Part shown: one piece after another, positions 22,555 through 31,947 of the stretch
Numbering within the stretch: the stretch's first letter is position 1
How the letters are laid out: each line of letters opens with the position of its first letter
Source of the DNA: Closterium sp. NIES-65
Taxonomy: Eukaryota; Streptophyta; Zygnematophyceae; Desmidiales; Closteriaceae
Length of the DNA: 64,000 nt
Assembly (NCBI GenBank): GCA_948144175.1
Contig: CANXME010000532.1
Span: forward strand, 1,245,001 to 1,309,000
Direction of reading: 5' to 3'
The notes under the pieces: generated by a model
What the model was told of the DNA's origin: nothing
What the model saw: the letters and a program-made list of their open reading frames with translations, nothing else
Database searches by the model: none
Made by a program: the position numbers and the translations under genes

Positions 22555-25500
22555 ATGGCCACCCCCAGTGTCCTGGCCTTTGACGCTGAGGGTCGCGCCA
22601 TTGACTTTGCGGTATGGGTCGAGGACCTGCAGCTGTACTTGCAGTGCGATTCAGTAGATGACATCTCTCTCTTTGACTTTGCCTCTGGCGCTGTCCCTGC
22701 CCCTCTTGCTGATGCTGACCCCACTGTTCGCTCCAAGTGGGCCACACGCGATGCTGCTGCACGTCTTGCTGTGCGTCGCCACCTCCCTTCCTCCGAGCGT
22801 GCCCATTTTAGTCAGTGCAAGACCGCTCAGGCCTTGTACGACGCCGTAGTTGCGCACTACTCCTCCCCTTCCACTGCTACACTAAGCTGCCTCATGCTAC
22901 CGTACCTCTTCCCTGACCTTGCTGTCTTTCCCACAGTCACTGACCTCTTTACCCACCTTCGCGCTAGTGACACTCGCTACCGAGCTGCCCTTCCTGCTGC
23001 CTTCCTCGCCGAAAACCCCCCTTCCCTTCGTGCTGTTAGGGACCAGTTTCTCTCTGTCTGTCCCACCACCCTCACTGTCGACCTCCTCGAGAAGTCCCTG
23101 CTAGCAGCCGAGAAGAGCATAGTCGCTGTAGGGGCCTCTCGTGGTGACCCGCGCACCCCCATATTTGAGGGGTGTTCTCCTTCCCCCCTGTTACCCTCTG
23201 TCGCCTCTGCTGCTGCGGCCGACCTCGTTGGTTTAGAGTGGGTCGGTGCGGCGTCTGCCCCCAGCGGTAGGCGCCGCTCTGGCAGGAGCAAGGGGGGCAA
23301 GGGAGCGGGTGGAGCTAGCGGGGGCGGTGGCGGAGGAGGTGGGGGCGGCGGGGGGAGTGGGGGTGGCGGTGCGGGTGGAGGCGGGAGTGGAGGTACTGGT
23401 GGCGGCAGTGGAGGCGGAGGTGGCGGCGGAGGTGGTGGCGGAGGTGGCAGTGGGAGCGGCGGGGGCGAGGGTGGCAGTGGCGGCGGTGGCGGCGGAGGCG
23501 GGGGTGGCGGTGGTGGAGGTGGTCGGAGTGGCTCGTCCCAGAGGAGCAGCACTGGGGGTGGTCAGCGCCAGCAGCAGCAGCAGCGGCAGCAGCGCTCTCG
23601 CGACGTCCCCGCCCCTCAGCAGCTCCGTGAGTGGTACTCGCAGCGTCAGCGTGGTGGGGCGTTCGGTCCCTGCACCTACGTCCTTCGCACCGGCGACCGC
23701 GCGGGTGAGCAGTGTGGGGGCACCCACACCGCTCGCCGCTGCTTTGCCCGCTTGACCGACGCTTGGCGCCAGCAGTTTCCGGAGGCCTCTGAGATCCCCC
23801 GCTGGGGAGAGCTGTCTAGGGCTGGTGTAGCTGTTTTTGATCTTGACTTTGATGCTATCCTTGCTGCCATGTATGCTGTGACTGTTAGTGATGATGGTGA
23901 CTGTTACCGGTGTTTCCCGCCCGACCCTGGCATTGGTACTGCTGCGTCAGGTGCCAGTGAGGCTGCTGCTCTAGGTGCCAGTGCGTCTGTGCTCTCAGGT
24001 ACTAGTGAGTCTACCCTCTCAGGTACTGTGTCGGCTTCTGCCTCTCACACCTTCACCCTTGACTCTGGGGCGTCTCGCTCCTTCTTTCGGGACCGCACCA
24101 CTCTCACGCCGCGTAGTCGGCCTGTTGCGGTGTCCCTGGCTGACCCCTCTTGGGGTCCTGTCCTGTCTCGTTTCTCCACAGTCCTCCCGTGTCCGGCGGC
24201 TCCCTCTGGCACCCTGACTGGTCTTTACCTCCCCTCGTTCTCTACGAACCTGGTGAGTGGTGCTGACCTACAGGATGTGGGTGTCCACCAGTTCACTCCT
24301 GCTCGTCAGCGGGTGACACACTGCACAGAGGCTAGCACAGGTCGCCACCTGGCTACGTTTACACGTCAGCCAGGGTCGAGCCTGTACACACTGACCATTG
24401 CTTCTCATCCCGGTGCTGAGTCTGGTAGAGTCCCTTCGTCTGGTCAGGTGTTTGCTGCAGTGTCCAGGTCTGGTCCTAATTCTGCCCCCTGTTCGTGTCG
24501 TCGTCTGTCTCACGAGACTCTCCTCTGGCACCACCGCCTTGGCCACCCCTCTCTGCTTCGGCTCAGAGGCATGGCCTCCCGTCTTCTTGTGTCTGGTCTT
24601 CCCCGGTCCCTCCCTCCCCTTCCTCAGGGCCCTGGCCCTGCCTGTGTCCCCTGTGTCGAGGGGCGCCAGCGTGCTGCCCCTCACTCCTCCCAGTTTCCTC
24701 CGACAGAGGCTCCGTTGCAGACACTTCACATGGACGTGTGGGGCCCTGCCCACGTCCGTGGACTCGGTCACGAGCTCTACTTCCTGTTGGTGGTTGACGA
24801 CTACTCGCGTTACACCACAGTCTTCCCCTTGCGCAGCAAGGGTGATGTCACTGAGGTGCTGATCGACTGGATCCGCGCAGCTCGTCTCCAGCTCAGGCAG
24901 AGCTTTGGCTCGGACTTTCCTGTGTTGCGTCTGCACTCGGACAGAGGTGGAGAGTTCTCCTCTGGCCTTCTGCGTGCCTTCTGTCGTGCGCGAGGCATCC
25001 GCCAGACCTTCACGCTTCCGGACTCACCGCAGCAAAATGGGATTGCAGAGCGTCGCATTGGCATGGTCATGGACGTCGCTCGTACGTCTATGATGCATGC
25101 GGCTGCCCCCCATTTTCTGTGGCCGTTTGCGGTCAGGTATGCGGCGCATCAGATCAACCTCCACCAAAGGGTCTCCAGGCCGGAGACCTCCCCAGCCCTG
25201 CTGTGGACGGGGAAGGTTGGCGATGTTCCGGGTCTGGGGATCTCGGGCGTTTGTCCGCGACTTGTCTGCAGACAAGCTGTCCCCTCGTGCTGCTCCCTGC
25301 GTCTTCCTGGGGTTCCCCCCCGACGCCCCTGGGTGGCAGTTCTACCACCCCACCTCTCGACGTGTTCTGTCCTCCCAGGACGTCACGTTCGACGAGTCGG
25401 TACCCTACTACCGCCTCTTCCCCTACCGCACTCCGTCCCTCCCCCCGCCCCCGCTCTTCTTGGTACCAAGTCCCCCCCCGGTAGACCCCCTCCCCCCTCA

Positions 25501-28405
25501 GGGTCCTGCCCCTTCAGGTGTGTCCCAGGTAGACGCGGTCGAGCCTGTCGAGGTCACTGGTGACTCTGGTGCTGCTGCGGGAGCTGAGCCTGGGGGTGCT
25601 GGGACTGGAGGTGCTACGCTTGGGGGTGCTGAGCCTGGGGGTGCGGAGTCCGGAGGTGCTGAGCCTGGAGGTACTGAGCCTGGGGGTGCTGCGCCTGGGG
25701 GTACTGAGTCTGAGGGTGCTGAGCCTGGGGGTGCTGGGCCTGGGGGTGCTGAGCCTGGGGGTGCTGAGACTGGGGGTGCTCCGCCTAGAGGTGCTTTGCC
25801 TGAGAGTGCTGAGCCTGGAGGTTCTTCGCCTGGAGGTTCTCCGCCTAGAGGTGCTTCGTCTCGCCGAGAGCCACTATCCCCACAGGAGCTACGTGAGTGG
25901 TTTGCCCGGCGCTGGAGGCGTGCTGCTCGTGCTGGAGGTTCTTCGGCTGCAGAGGGTGCTGCTGCCGCGCGTCTCGGAGGTGCTCGTACTGGGGGTGCTG
26001 GAGCTGCTGGGCCTGAGGGTTCTCCAGGAGCTTGTGCTGCTGAGGGTGTTGGCGCTGAGACTACTGCTGGTGGTCCGGTGCTGCTGGAGCGGGTGCTCCT
26101 GCTGGGGGTACTGGTGCTATCCCTGCTGTTTCTGGCGTCGCCACGCGGCCCCGACCGTACTTTGTTCCGCTCCTGCAGCAGGTTCTTGGTCTTACACCTT
26201 CTCCTGGTCCTCCTCCTCCTCCCTTAGAGGGTCCACAGCCTGTCCAGTCCCAGTCACAGCTACAGCTTTCCACTCCTTTGCCTGCTCCTTCTCCCTACGC
26301 TGGTCCGACTGGAGGTCTTACTGAGCGTCGTGTGCCTGCGTCTCGTCCTGCGTCGCCTTTTCGTCCTGCACGCACTAGTGGCCGCGGTTCGCGTCAGCGT
26401 CCTCCTCCTGTCCCTGGCACACACCGGATGTCTCTGCGTCCGTCCACTGCTCCTCTGCGTGCCTCTTTGCCTTCTCCTCCTGCTTCCTCTCTTCCTGCTC
26501 TTGCCGACCCGGAGTCGGACTCTCTTCGTGCTGCCAGTCCTACTGTCACGCGTCTCCTTGCTACTGCTGTCACTGACCCTTCTTTCGAGTCTTTTGCTGC
26601 GTCTGCCCTTGTCACTGAGCTCGTCGACTTTGCTGCGCGCTATCGTCTAGACTACGCTGCTAGTCTTGTCGCTGAGTCTGAGTCTGCCTATCCTCCGTCC
26701 GTCGAGGGTGAGTGTGCCCTTGGCACGGAAGTCCATGAGGACAGGCAGGAGGAGTTCCAGTGTCTGGCCGCCGCTTCACCTCATCTCACGTCTGTACTGC
26801 TAGCCCCTGAGGGAGACCCGGATGCACTTGACATCCCGACTCCGCGCTCTTACGCGGAGGCGATAGAGGGTCCCTACTCCTCTCAGTGGCAGGCAGCTAT
26901 GGATGCAGAGATGGCACCCTGGAAGTCCACAGGCACCTACGTTGACGCTGTTCCCCCTCCTTGGGCGAACATAGTCAGTGGCATGTGGATCTTCAGGGTG
27001 AAGCGGCCGCCGGGTTCTCCGTCTGTCTTCAAGGCGCATTACGTGGCTCGTGGCTTTAGTCAGCGGCAGGGAGTTGACTAGTTTCATACCTTGTCCCCCA
27101 CCCCGAAGATGACCACTCTTCGGGTACTGCTGCACGTTGCTCCTCACCGTGACTACGAGCTGCACTCTCTCGACTTCAGCACAGCTTTCTTGCAGGGCAG
27201 CCTGCACGAAGAGACCTGGCTGCGTCGCCCACCTGGCTTCACTGGGTCTTTCCCTCCTGGTACCCAGTGCAGTCTCCGGCGTCCACACTACGGTTTCCGC
27301 CAAGCGCCACGTGAGTGGCACGACACACTGAGGACTACGCTGGCGGCACTCGGGTTTGCACCTTCTACTGCCGACCCGTCGCTGTTTCTACGCACCGACA
27401 CCTCTCTGCCGCCGTTCTACATCCTCGTGTACGTCGACGACTTGGTCTTTGCCACAGCTGACACTGCTGGACTCGCCTACGTGAAGTCCGAGCTGCAGAA
27501 GAGACACACGTGCACTGACCTGGGTGAACTGCGCAGCTACCTTGGCCTGTAGATCACCCGGGACAGAGCACGCCGCACCATTACCCTGACTCAGTCACAC
27601 ATGGTGCAGCAGGTCCTTCAGCGCTTCGGCTTCACGTACTCCTCGCCTCAGGCCACTCCTCTGCCTACTCGCCACTCGCTCTCAGCTCTGCCTTTGGATG
27701 AGTCCGTAGAGTCGAGTGGCCCGTATGCAGAGCTTGTTGGCTGCCTCATGTACCTGATGACCTGCACACGACCTGACCTTGCATACCCTCTTAGCATTCT
27801 CGCACGCTATGTTGCTCCTGGGAGACACCGACCAGAGCACATGGCTGCAGCGAAGAGGGTGTTGCGCTACTTGTGCAGTACGTCGGGCATGGGGCTAGTG
27901 CTTGGAGGGCGGAGTCCAGTGGTCCTCACTGGGCACGCAGACGCTTCTTGGGCTGACGACCAGGCTACGCAGCGCTCGTCACAGGGTTACACCTTCAGCC
28001 TTGGTTCCGGCTCTGTTTCGTGGCGGGCTACCCGCTCGTCTTCTGTTCTTGGCTCCAGTTGTGAGGCTGAGATCTACGCCGGGGCTATGGCTGCACAGGA
28101 GTTACGCTGGCTCACCTACCTGCTGACCGACCTTGGAGAGCCGCCTCGTTCTCCTCTACGTAGACAACAAGGCCATGCTGGCCTTGTGTCGAGAGCAGCG
28201 ACTGGAGCACAGGACAAAGTACATTGCTCTCCGCTACTTTCTTGCTCGTGAGCTACAGCAGCGTGGACAGTTGCGACTTGCGTACGTGGCCTCTGAGGCC
28301 AACACTGCTGATGTCTTCACCAAGGCACTTGCGCCTTGTGATCATCAGCGTTGCTGCACGCAGCTGGGTCTTGTGCGTGTCTTGCCTCACTTGCTCACTT
28401 CTTGA
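22555..28405 (+). pseudogene. copia-A2 Gag-Pol polyprotein, five lesions
   Basis: Starts MATPSVLAFDAEGRAIDF at 22555. Open through Gag, the glycine-rich domain, the Cys/His motif (CTYVLRTGDRAGEQC, about 23668), protease (TLDSGAS) and the integrase catalytic core (MDVWGP, HSDRGGEFSS, NGIAERR). An 8-bp deletion near 25224 shifts frame in the integrase C-terminal region, and another shift lies near 26078. TAG stops are at 27079-27081, where A1 has a Phe codon, and 27550-27552, replacing Arg in the RT. A deletion near 28152 breaks RNase H just before YVDNKA. The frame ends at 28405. Its Gag lacks the roughly 14-residue segment (MYITLYYIV...) that follows the C run in A6, and it lacks the C run itself. 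Confidence 0.9.
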
Positions 28406-28617
28406 CCTTGCTTGTACCTTCACCTATATATACTCTTGCTCTTGCTTGCTTGACTCTTGTATATCTCTATATATGATCTTGCATGTGAACTGGCCTTCTG
28501 GCCTTTGAACTTGTGCTCGGAATGTGTGGTGACTTTGTGATCCACCCTGAACTTTGTTTTGCTTTGCTTGACTGGTCTTGTGACCCCTTGTTCTCCCCCA
28601 CTTTGCCTATGGGGGTG

Positions 28618-28749
28618 TGTCAGAACATTATAGCTTACATAGTTGTATAGGCTATAGTGGGGTATCCCATAGGGGGTACAACCCAATTAGGGTTTCCTAT
28701 TTGTACTCACTTCGTTCATAGTCATTCTATTCTCGTTCAATTCTTCTCA
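28618..28749 (+). repeat. copia-A2 3' LTR
   Basis: 132 bp, three substitutions from the 5' LTR, preceded by the same TATGGGGGTG polypurine tract as A1 and followed by TACCG. Confidence 0.96.
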
Positions 28750-28927
28750 TACCGTTACCCAGTACCTCGGGCTCAACATCCGCGAAGAAGAAAATGCGAT
28801 CTACCTAAGCGCCGAGAAATACGCCGACACTATCGCCAAGCATTTCTCGCTCACACCTACCGCTATCGCCACGCCATACCGCTACACGAGAGGAAGTGAC
28901 AAAGGAAATTCCGCTCCACTCAAAGCT

Positions 28928-29555
28928 GCCGCACCACTCACCTGCTCTGCTGCACCACTCACCTGCTCTGCTGCACCACTCACCTGCTCTGCCGCACCAC
29001 TCACCTGCTCTGCCGCACCACTCACCTGCTCTGCTGCACCACTCACCTGCTCTGCCGCACCACTCACCTGCTCTGCCGCACCACTCACCTGCTCTGCCGC
29101 ACCACTCACCTGCTCTGCCGCACCACTCACCTGCTCTGCCGCACCACTCACCTGCTCTGCTGCACCACTCACCTGCTCTGCTGCACCACTCACCTGCTCT
29201 GCTGCACCACTCACCTGCTCTGCTGCACCACTCACCTGCTCTGCTGCACCACTCACCTGCTCTGCCGCACCACTCACCTGCTCTGCTGCACCACTCACCT
29301 GCTCTGCCGCACCACTCACCTGCTCTGCTGCACAACTCACCTGCTCTGCCGCACTACTCACCTGCTCTGCCGCACCACTCACCTGCTCTGCTGCACCACT
29401 CACGTGCTCTGCCGCACCACTCACCTGCTCTGCCGCACCACTCACCTGCTCTGCCGCACCACTCACCTGCTCTGCCGCACCACTCACCTGCTCTGCTGCA
29501 CCACTCACCTGCTCTGCCGCACCACTCACCTGCTCTGCTGCACCACTCACCTGCT
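28928..29555 (+). repeat. 21-bp minisatellite inside copia-B pol
   Basis: About 30 near-identical copies of a 21-bp unit (CACCACTCACCTGCTCTGC plus two bases, mostly a TG/CG alternation). It lies between the copia-B segments corresponding to ATPY and YQRKLGCLLF of copia-B2, where B2 has about 21 non-repetitive residues. Being 7 codons long, the array leaves frames open on both strands; the repeats EQVSGAA or HHSPALL are by-products, not a gene. Confidence 0.92.
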
Positions 29556-29837
29556 CATACGAGACTACCAGAGGAAACTGGGCTGCCTCCTCTTCGCAGC
29601 CGTCACCTGCCGCCCGGATCTGTCCTATTCCGCAAGTCAACTCGCCACCTACCTCAAGAAACCTGAAGCAGAGCACCTGGCGGAGCTCGACCGCGCACTA
29701 CACTACTTCGTGAGCACACCGACGATCGGTCTGACTTACTACAAGAGCGAAGCTACATCGACGAAACTAATCGGCTACGTCGATGCCGATCATGCCAGCG
29801 ATTCGGATAACAGGTGCTCCCGCACTGGCTACATCTA

Positions 29838-30327
29838 CCGTATAGTTCCGGCTAGAAGACCCGGGGGACTCTCTACAAATGCTTAAAAATATGCTTGGGT
29901 GGACATTATGGCGGTTGCAAATTTTTAAGACCCGAGGTACACTTATTTATCATATATCATTTTGTTATTTAGGGTGTACAGCTCAATTTGGGGCAGTGGG
30001 GGTCTTATATTCGTAACGAAAAACCGTCTTCGCGTGCAAATTTCGCGCAAGCTCCGCGTCAGATTTCTGTCAGAATTCGAGTCTGACACAATCAAAGTGT
30101 CAGAATTCGAGTCTGGCACAAAATGCATGTCAGAATTCGAAAATTTGCCAGTAAAAACTGACTCACAATTGCAATAACAACTACTTTATACATAAAAGGG
30201 GGGTCTTATGATTATTAGAGGCCAAGGGGGGGTCCTCACAATATCTGCCACAATAAGAGTCCCCCTACCCGTTCAAGAGTCCCGGGGGACCTTCTTACCG
30301 GCGGGTCTTCTAGCCGGAACTATACGG
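29838..30327. mobile_element. 490-bp inverted-repeat element with TA duplication
   Basis: Perfect 26-bp terminal inverted repeats (29838-29863 and 30302-30327, beginning CCGTATAGTTCCGG), flanked by TA at 29836-29837 and 30328-30329. Removing it with one TA restores ATC TAT CGT CTC GAG (IYRLE), matching copia-B2. No transposase is encoded and the interior is AT-rich. Non-autonomous; the TA duplication points to the Tc1/mariner superfamily, though the ends are not the usual Stowaway sequence. A tandem CAGAATTCGA motif with a GTCTG or GTCAG lead occurs inside (about 30060-30140). Confidence 0.82.
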
Positions 30328-30744
30328 TATCGTCTCGAGCCTATCGGACCCATCTCCTGGCAGTCGAGCAAGCAGGAACTAATCGCTCTCTCTTCAGCTG
30401 AAGCAGAATATATCGCCCTCTGCTCAGCCACCAAGGAAGGACTCTACTTTCGCGAGCTGCTGGAAGAAGCAAAGTTAGCCGAGTTACCCAACTTCACCCT
30501 GTTCTGCGACAACCAATCTGCAATTCGCATCGCCAACAAGAGCGGATTCGCGAACAGAACGAAGCATATCGCTCTGCGATACTTCTTCGTAAAAGACGAG
30601 ATCGAGAAAGGGAAACTCGAATTATCCTACTGTCCCACGTCCGAGATGGCAGCCGACTACTTGACCAAGAAGCTCGGAAAACAGAAGTTCGAGTACTGCA
30701 TGCTGTTGACTGGACAAAGCCACGTCACCATCAGCGACACTCCA

Positions 30745-30758
30745 GAAGCGAAGGGGAG
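30745..30758 (+). other. copia-B polypurine tract
   Basis: GAAGCGAAGGGGAG directly before the 3' LTR, used to prime plus-strand DNA. The pol frame runs through it into the LTR. Confidence 0.75.
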
Positions 30759-31191
30759 TGTTGGGAACAAAAAGTCTTAAGCGCCTCTGTCGTGTCGAAA
30801 CTCAGGACACAAGCGAAGCAGCTCAAATCGAAGTGCAACAAGTCAACTCTCGGAGGTTAGGGTAACCGCCGGAGGTTACGAGAAGGTCAAAGGTCAGCGA
30901 CCTTTGACTTAACAAATGCAGCGCGACAGCAAGGACAAACAACTGACTCGACATTGAGCAGTTGCCTGAGTCGCACTGTATCGAATCGCAACAGTAAAAC
31001 AGTTTAATCATGTCTATTCGTATTCCTTGTACTCTTATATAAACCTTTGTATTTTCTTGTTTTAATTAACTTACTTTGCCCTCACATACTAGCACAAGGT
31101 GGTTCAAGGACTTCTTCATTCAACGCTTCCGCTATTACAATCCTACTCAGACTTTAACTCTACAAAGATCCTAGGGCATTTAAGCCCAACA
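30759..31191 (+). repeat. copia-B 3' LTR
   Basis: 433 bp, followed by the ATGAA target duplication and then the last codons of the hAT-1 transposase. The pol stop TAA lies about 20 bp inside. Confidence 0.95.
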
Positions 31192-31452
31192 ATGAAGACA
31201 TGACATGAGCTAGTTTGTTAGTGGTAGATTCAGCCAGCATGCGGTATTGGATCTGCTGTTTGCCACAATGGTAACTTTGGACGCATCCATACACTGTTGC
31301 ATCAGCTCTGCTTTTTTGGTTTTTTTTACACTGCAGGTTCAGTTTAGGAAAAATTTTACACTGACAGTACCAGTGTAAAGAAAACCACCAACGCTGATTT
31401 GGACACCTGGTTGGCAGGGGCACACTGATCCATCAGCATACCCTCAAACCAA

Positions 31453-31472
31453 TCTGAGGGCCTGCTTCTGAG
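31453..31472 (-). repeat. hAT-1 right inverted repeat and target duplication
   Basis: TCTGAGGGCCTG (31453-31464) is the exact inverse of the left end, followed by CTTCTGAG (31465-31472). Confidence 0.93.
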
Positions 31473-31547
31473 GGAGCTACACTACAGCACACAGGTGAAG
31501 AAAACCCTGGGCATGCTATTTCAGACTGGGGTTGGATTGGATCCCAT

Positions 31548-31947
31548 TGTTGGGCTGAGAATTTCAGCCTTAGGATCTTTGCAGAGAATAGGCTAGTAGG
31601 TGCTAGAGTAGCACAGCGGAAGTCTTGAGTGAATGTACTTGTGCTGGTATGTGAGAACAAGTAATTGATTAAAGCAAAGGGCATACAGGAATATATAGAA
31701 AGGATAGATTACAAGAAGCGGTTATGTTTATCGAGACGCGTAACGCTTCGACTATCGAGGTGGTTACTGTTCACTGAAGCGTCGCTTGCTGTTACGTAAC
31801 CTCCAGGCGGTTACAGCTCGCAACCTCCAGTTGCGGTTTGATGTGGTACGCGCCTTTTCGACTTCGTACTCCTTTTGTTGTGCTTCAGTATCGGGTGAGG
31901 TTCGATACTACAGAAACGCACTACGTCATGCGTTTATTTTCCCAACA
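31548..31947 (-). repeat. copia-B2 3' LTR
   Basis: 400 bp. On the minus strand the 3' LTR begins at 31947 (TGTTGGGAAAATAAACG) and ends at 31548 (CAGCCCAACA). It is preceded on that strand by the polypurine tract GAAACGAAGGGGAG (31948-31961). Confidence 0.94.

Larger units (their letters stand above)
21548..28749 (+). mobile_element. copia-A2 LTR retrotransposon nested in copia-B
   Basis: 7,202-bp element with 132-bp LTRs differing at three positions and target duplication TACCG (21543-21547 and 28750-28754). It splits the copia-B RT region between SSTV and TQYLGLN. Same family as A1 and A6, judged by the LTR core, leader, Gag and Pol. Confidence 0.96.
17199..30780 (+). pseudogene. copia-B Gag-Pol polyprotein, heavily disrupted
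   Basis: Starts MSTRKERSSSNG at 17199. Gag (FDGKDFFTWSFEFELMMEG, later QSRLMAQLTTIEM) runs to a TGA at 18102-18104 that replaces Trp, then resumes in frame. The zinc knuckle reads CHIYKISGHPRTHC, so the second Cys is Tyr. The protease motif is FLDSCCGQHM. The integrase has QSDGGGEYTS and GVAERMN. RT reaches YVDD at about 21450, is cut by copia-A2 at 21548 and resumes at 28755 with TQYLGLNIREEE. RNase H resumes after the small inverted-repeat element with SWQSSKQELIALSSAEAEY and ends at 30780, inside the 3' LTR. Further lesions: a 97-bp insertion at 19552, TGA at 19783-19785, TAG at 20470-20472 and the minisatellite at 28928. Related to copia-B2 along its whole length. Confidence 0.9.
16700..31191 (+). 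mobile_element. copia-B LTR retrotransposon carrying nested insertions
   Basis: Ty1/copia element in the last exon of hAT-1. LTRs are 434 and 433 bp with about eight substitutions and one indel. Target duplication ATGAA is at 16695-16699 and 31192-31196. Excising it restores the hAT-1 frame (GAT GAA then GAC ATG ACA TGA). Its own coding region is interrupted by a 92-bp solo-LTR-like insert, copia-A2, a minisatellite expansion and a 490-bp inverted-repeat element. Confidence 0.95.
6071..31208 (+). pseudogene. hAT-1 transposase, disrupted (ZNF862-like hAT lineage)
   Basis: Exons that join in phase: 6071-6345 plus 13831-14553 (one exon split by copia-A1), 14641-15029, 15134-15487, 15577-16042, 16161-16699, then 31197-31208 after copia-B. 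Introns are GT-AG. The N-terminus (MADSTPAGDNPES) is Ala/Thr/Pro-rich. A Cys/His finger (CSVC, later HQRTRKHRR) follows at about 14200-14320. The catalytic core includes SCDESMDRVKGKHMI, STDGAPVMIGN and SHCIAHR. The C-terminus carries the hAT dimerisation region (YPNLVRLWAAVDVLPLST, ECEHGFSRQN), then an acidic serine tail ending SSDEDMT and a TGA at 31206-31208. The resemblance is to hAT proteins of the ZNF862/SCAN-domain type. Damage besides the insertions: a frameshift near 15243 and a TAG replacing a Glu codon at 15778-15780. It was therefore probably dead before or soon after the copia insertions. Confidence 0.88.
5412..31464 (+). mobile_element. hAT-1 DNA transposon, expanded by nested insertions
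   Basis: A hAT-superfamily element with perfect 12-bp inverted ends and an 8-bp target duplication. Inside both ends are short CACTGA and CGCTGAT-type motifs (about 5424-5610 and 31350-31440), which are candidate transposase-binding subterminal repeats. It carries one multi-exon transposase gene on the plus strand. The span is 26,053 bp, but removing copia-A1 and copia-B with their cargo leaves about 4.1 kb, a normal autonomous hAT length. Copia-A1 entered the first exon and copia-B the last exon, so it is now inactive. Confidence 0.93.

Noticed and set aside
22977..23552. Proline-rich antisense open frame in copia-A2
   Set aside because: It is the reverse of the glycine-rich Gag domain; GGN codons read backwards give CCN.
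28928..29555. CRISPR-like array
   Set aside because: The 21-bp units are directly tandem with no unique spacers, in a eukaryotic retroelement.
28805..29676. Apparent repeat proteins EQVSGAA and GEWCSRA
   Set aside because: Products of the 21-bp minisatellite, open in several frames on both strands; the locus is copia-B pol.
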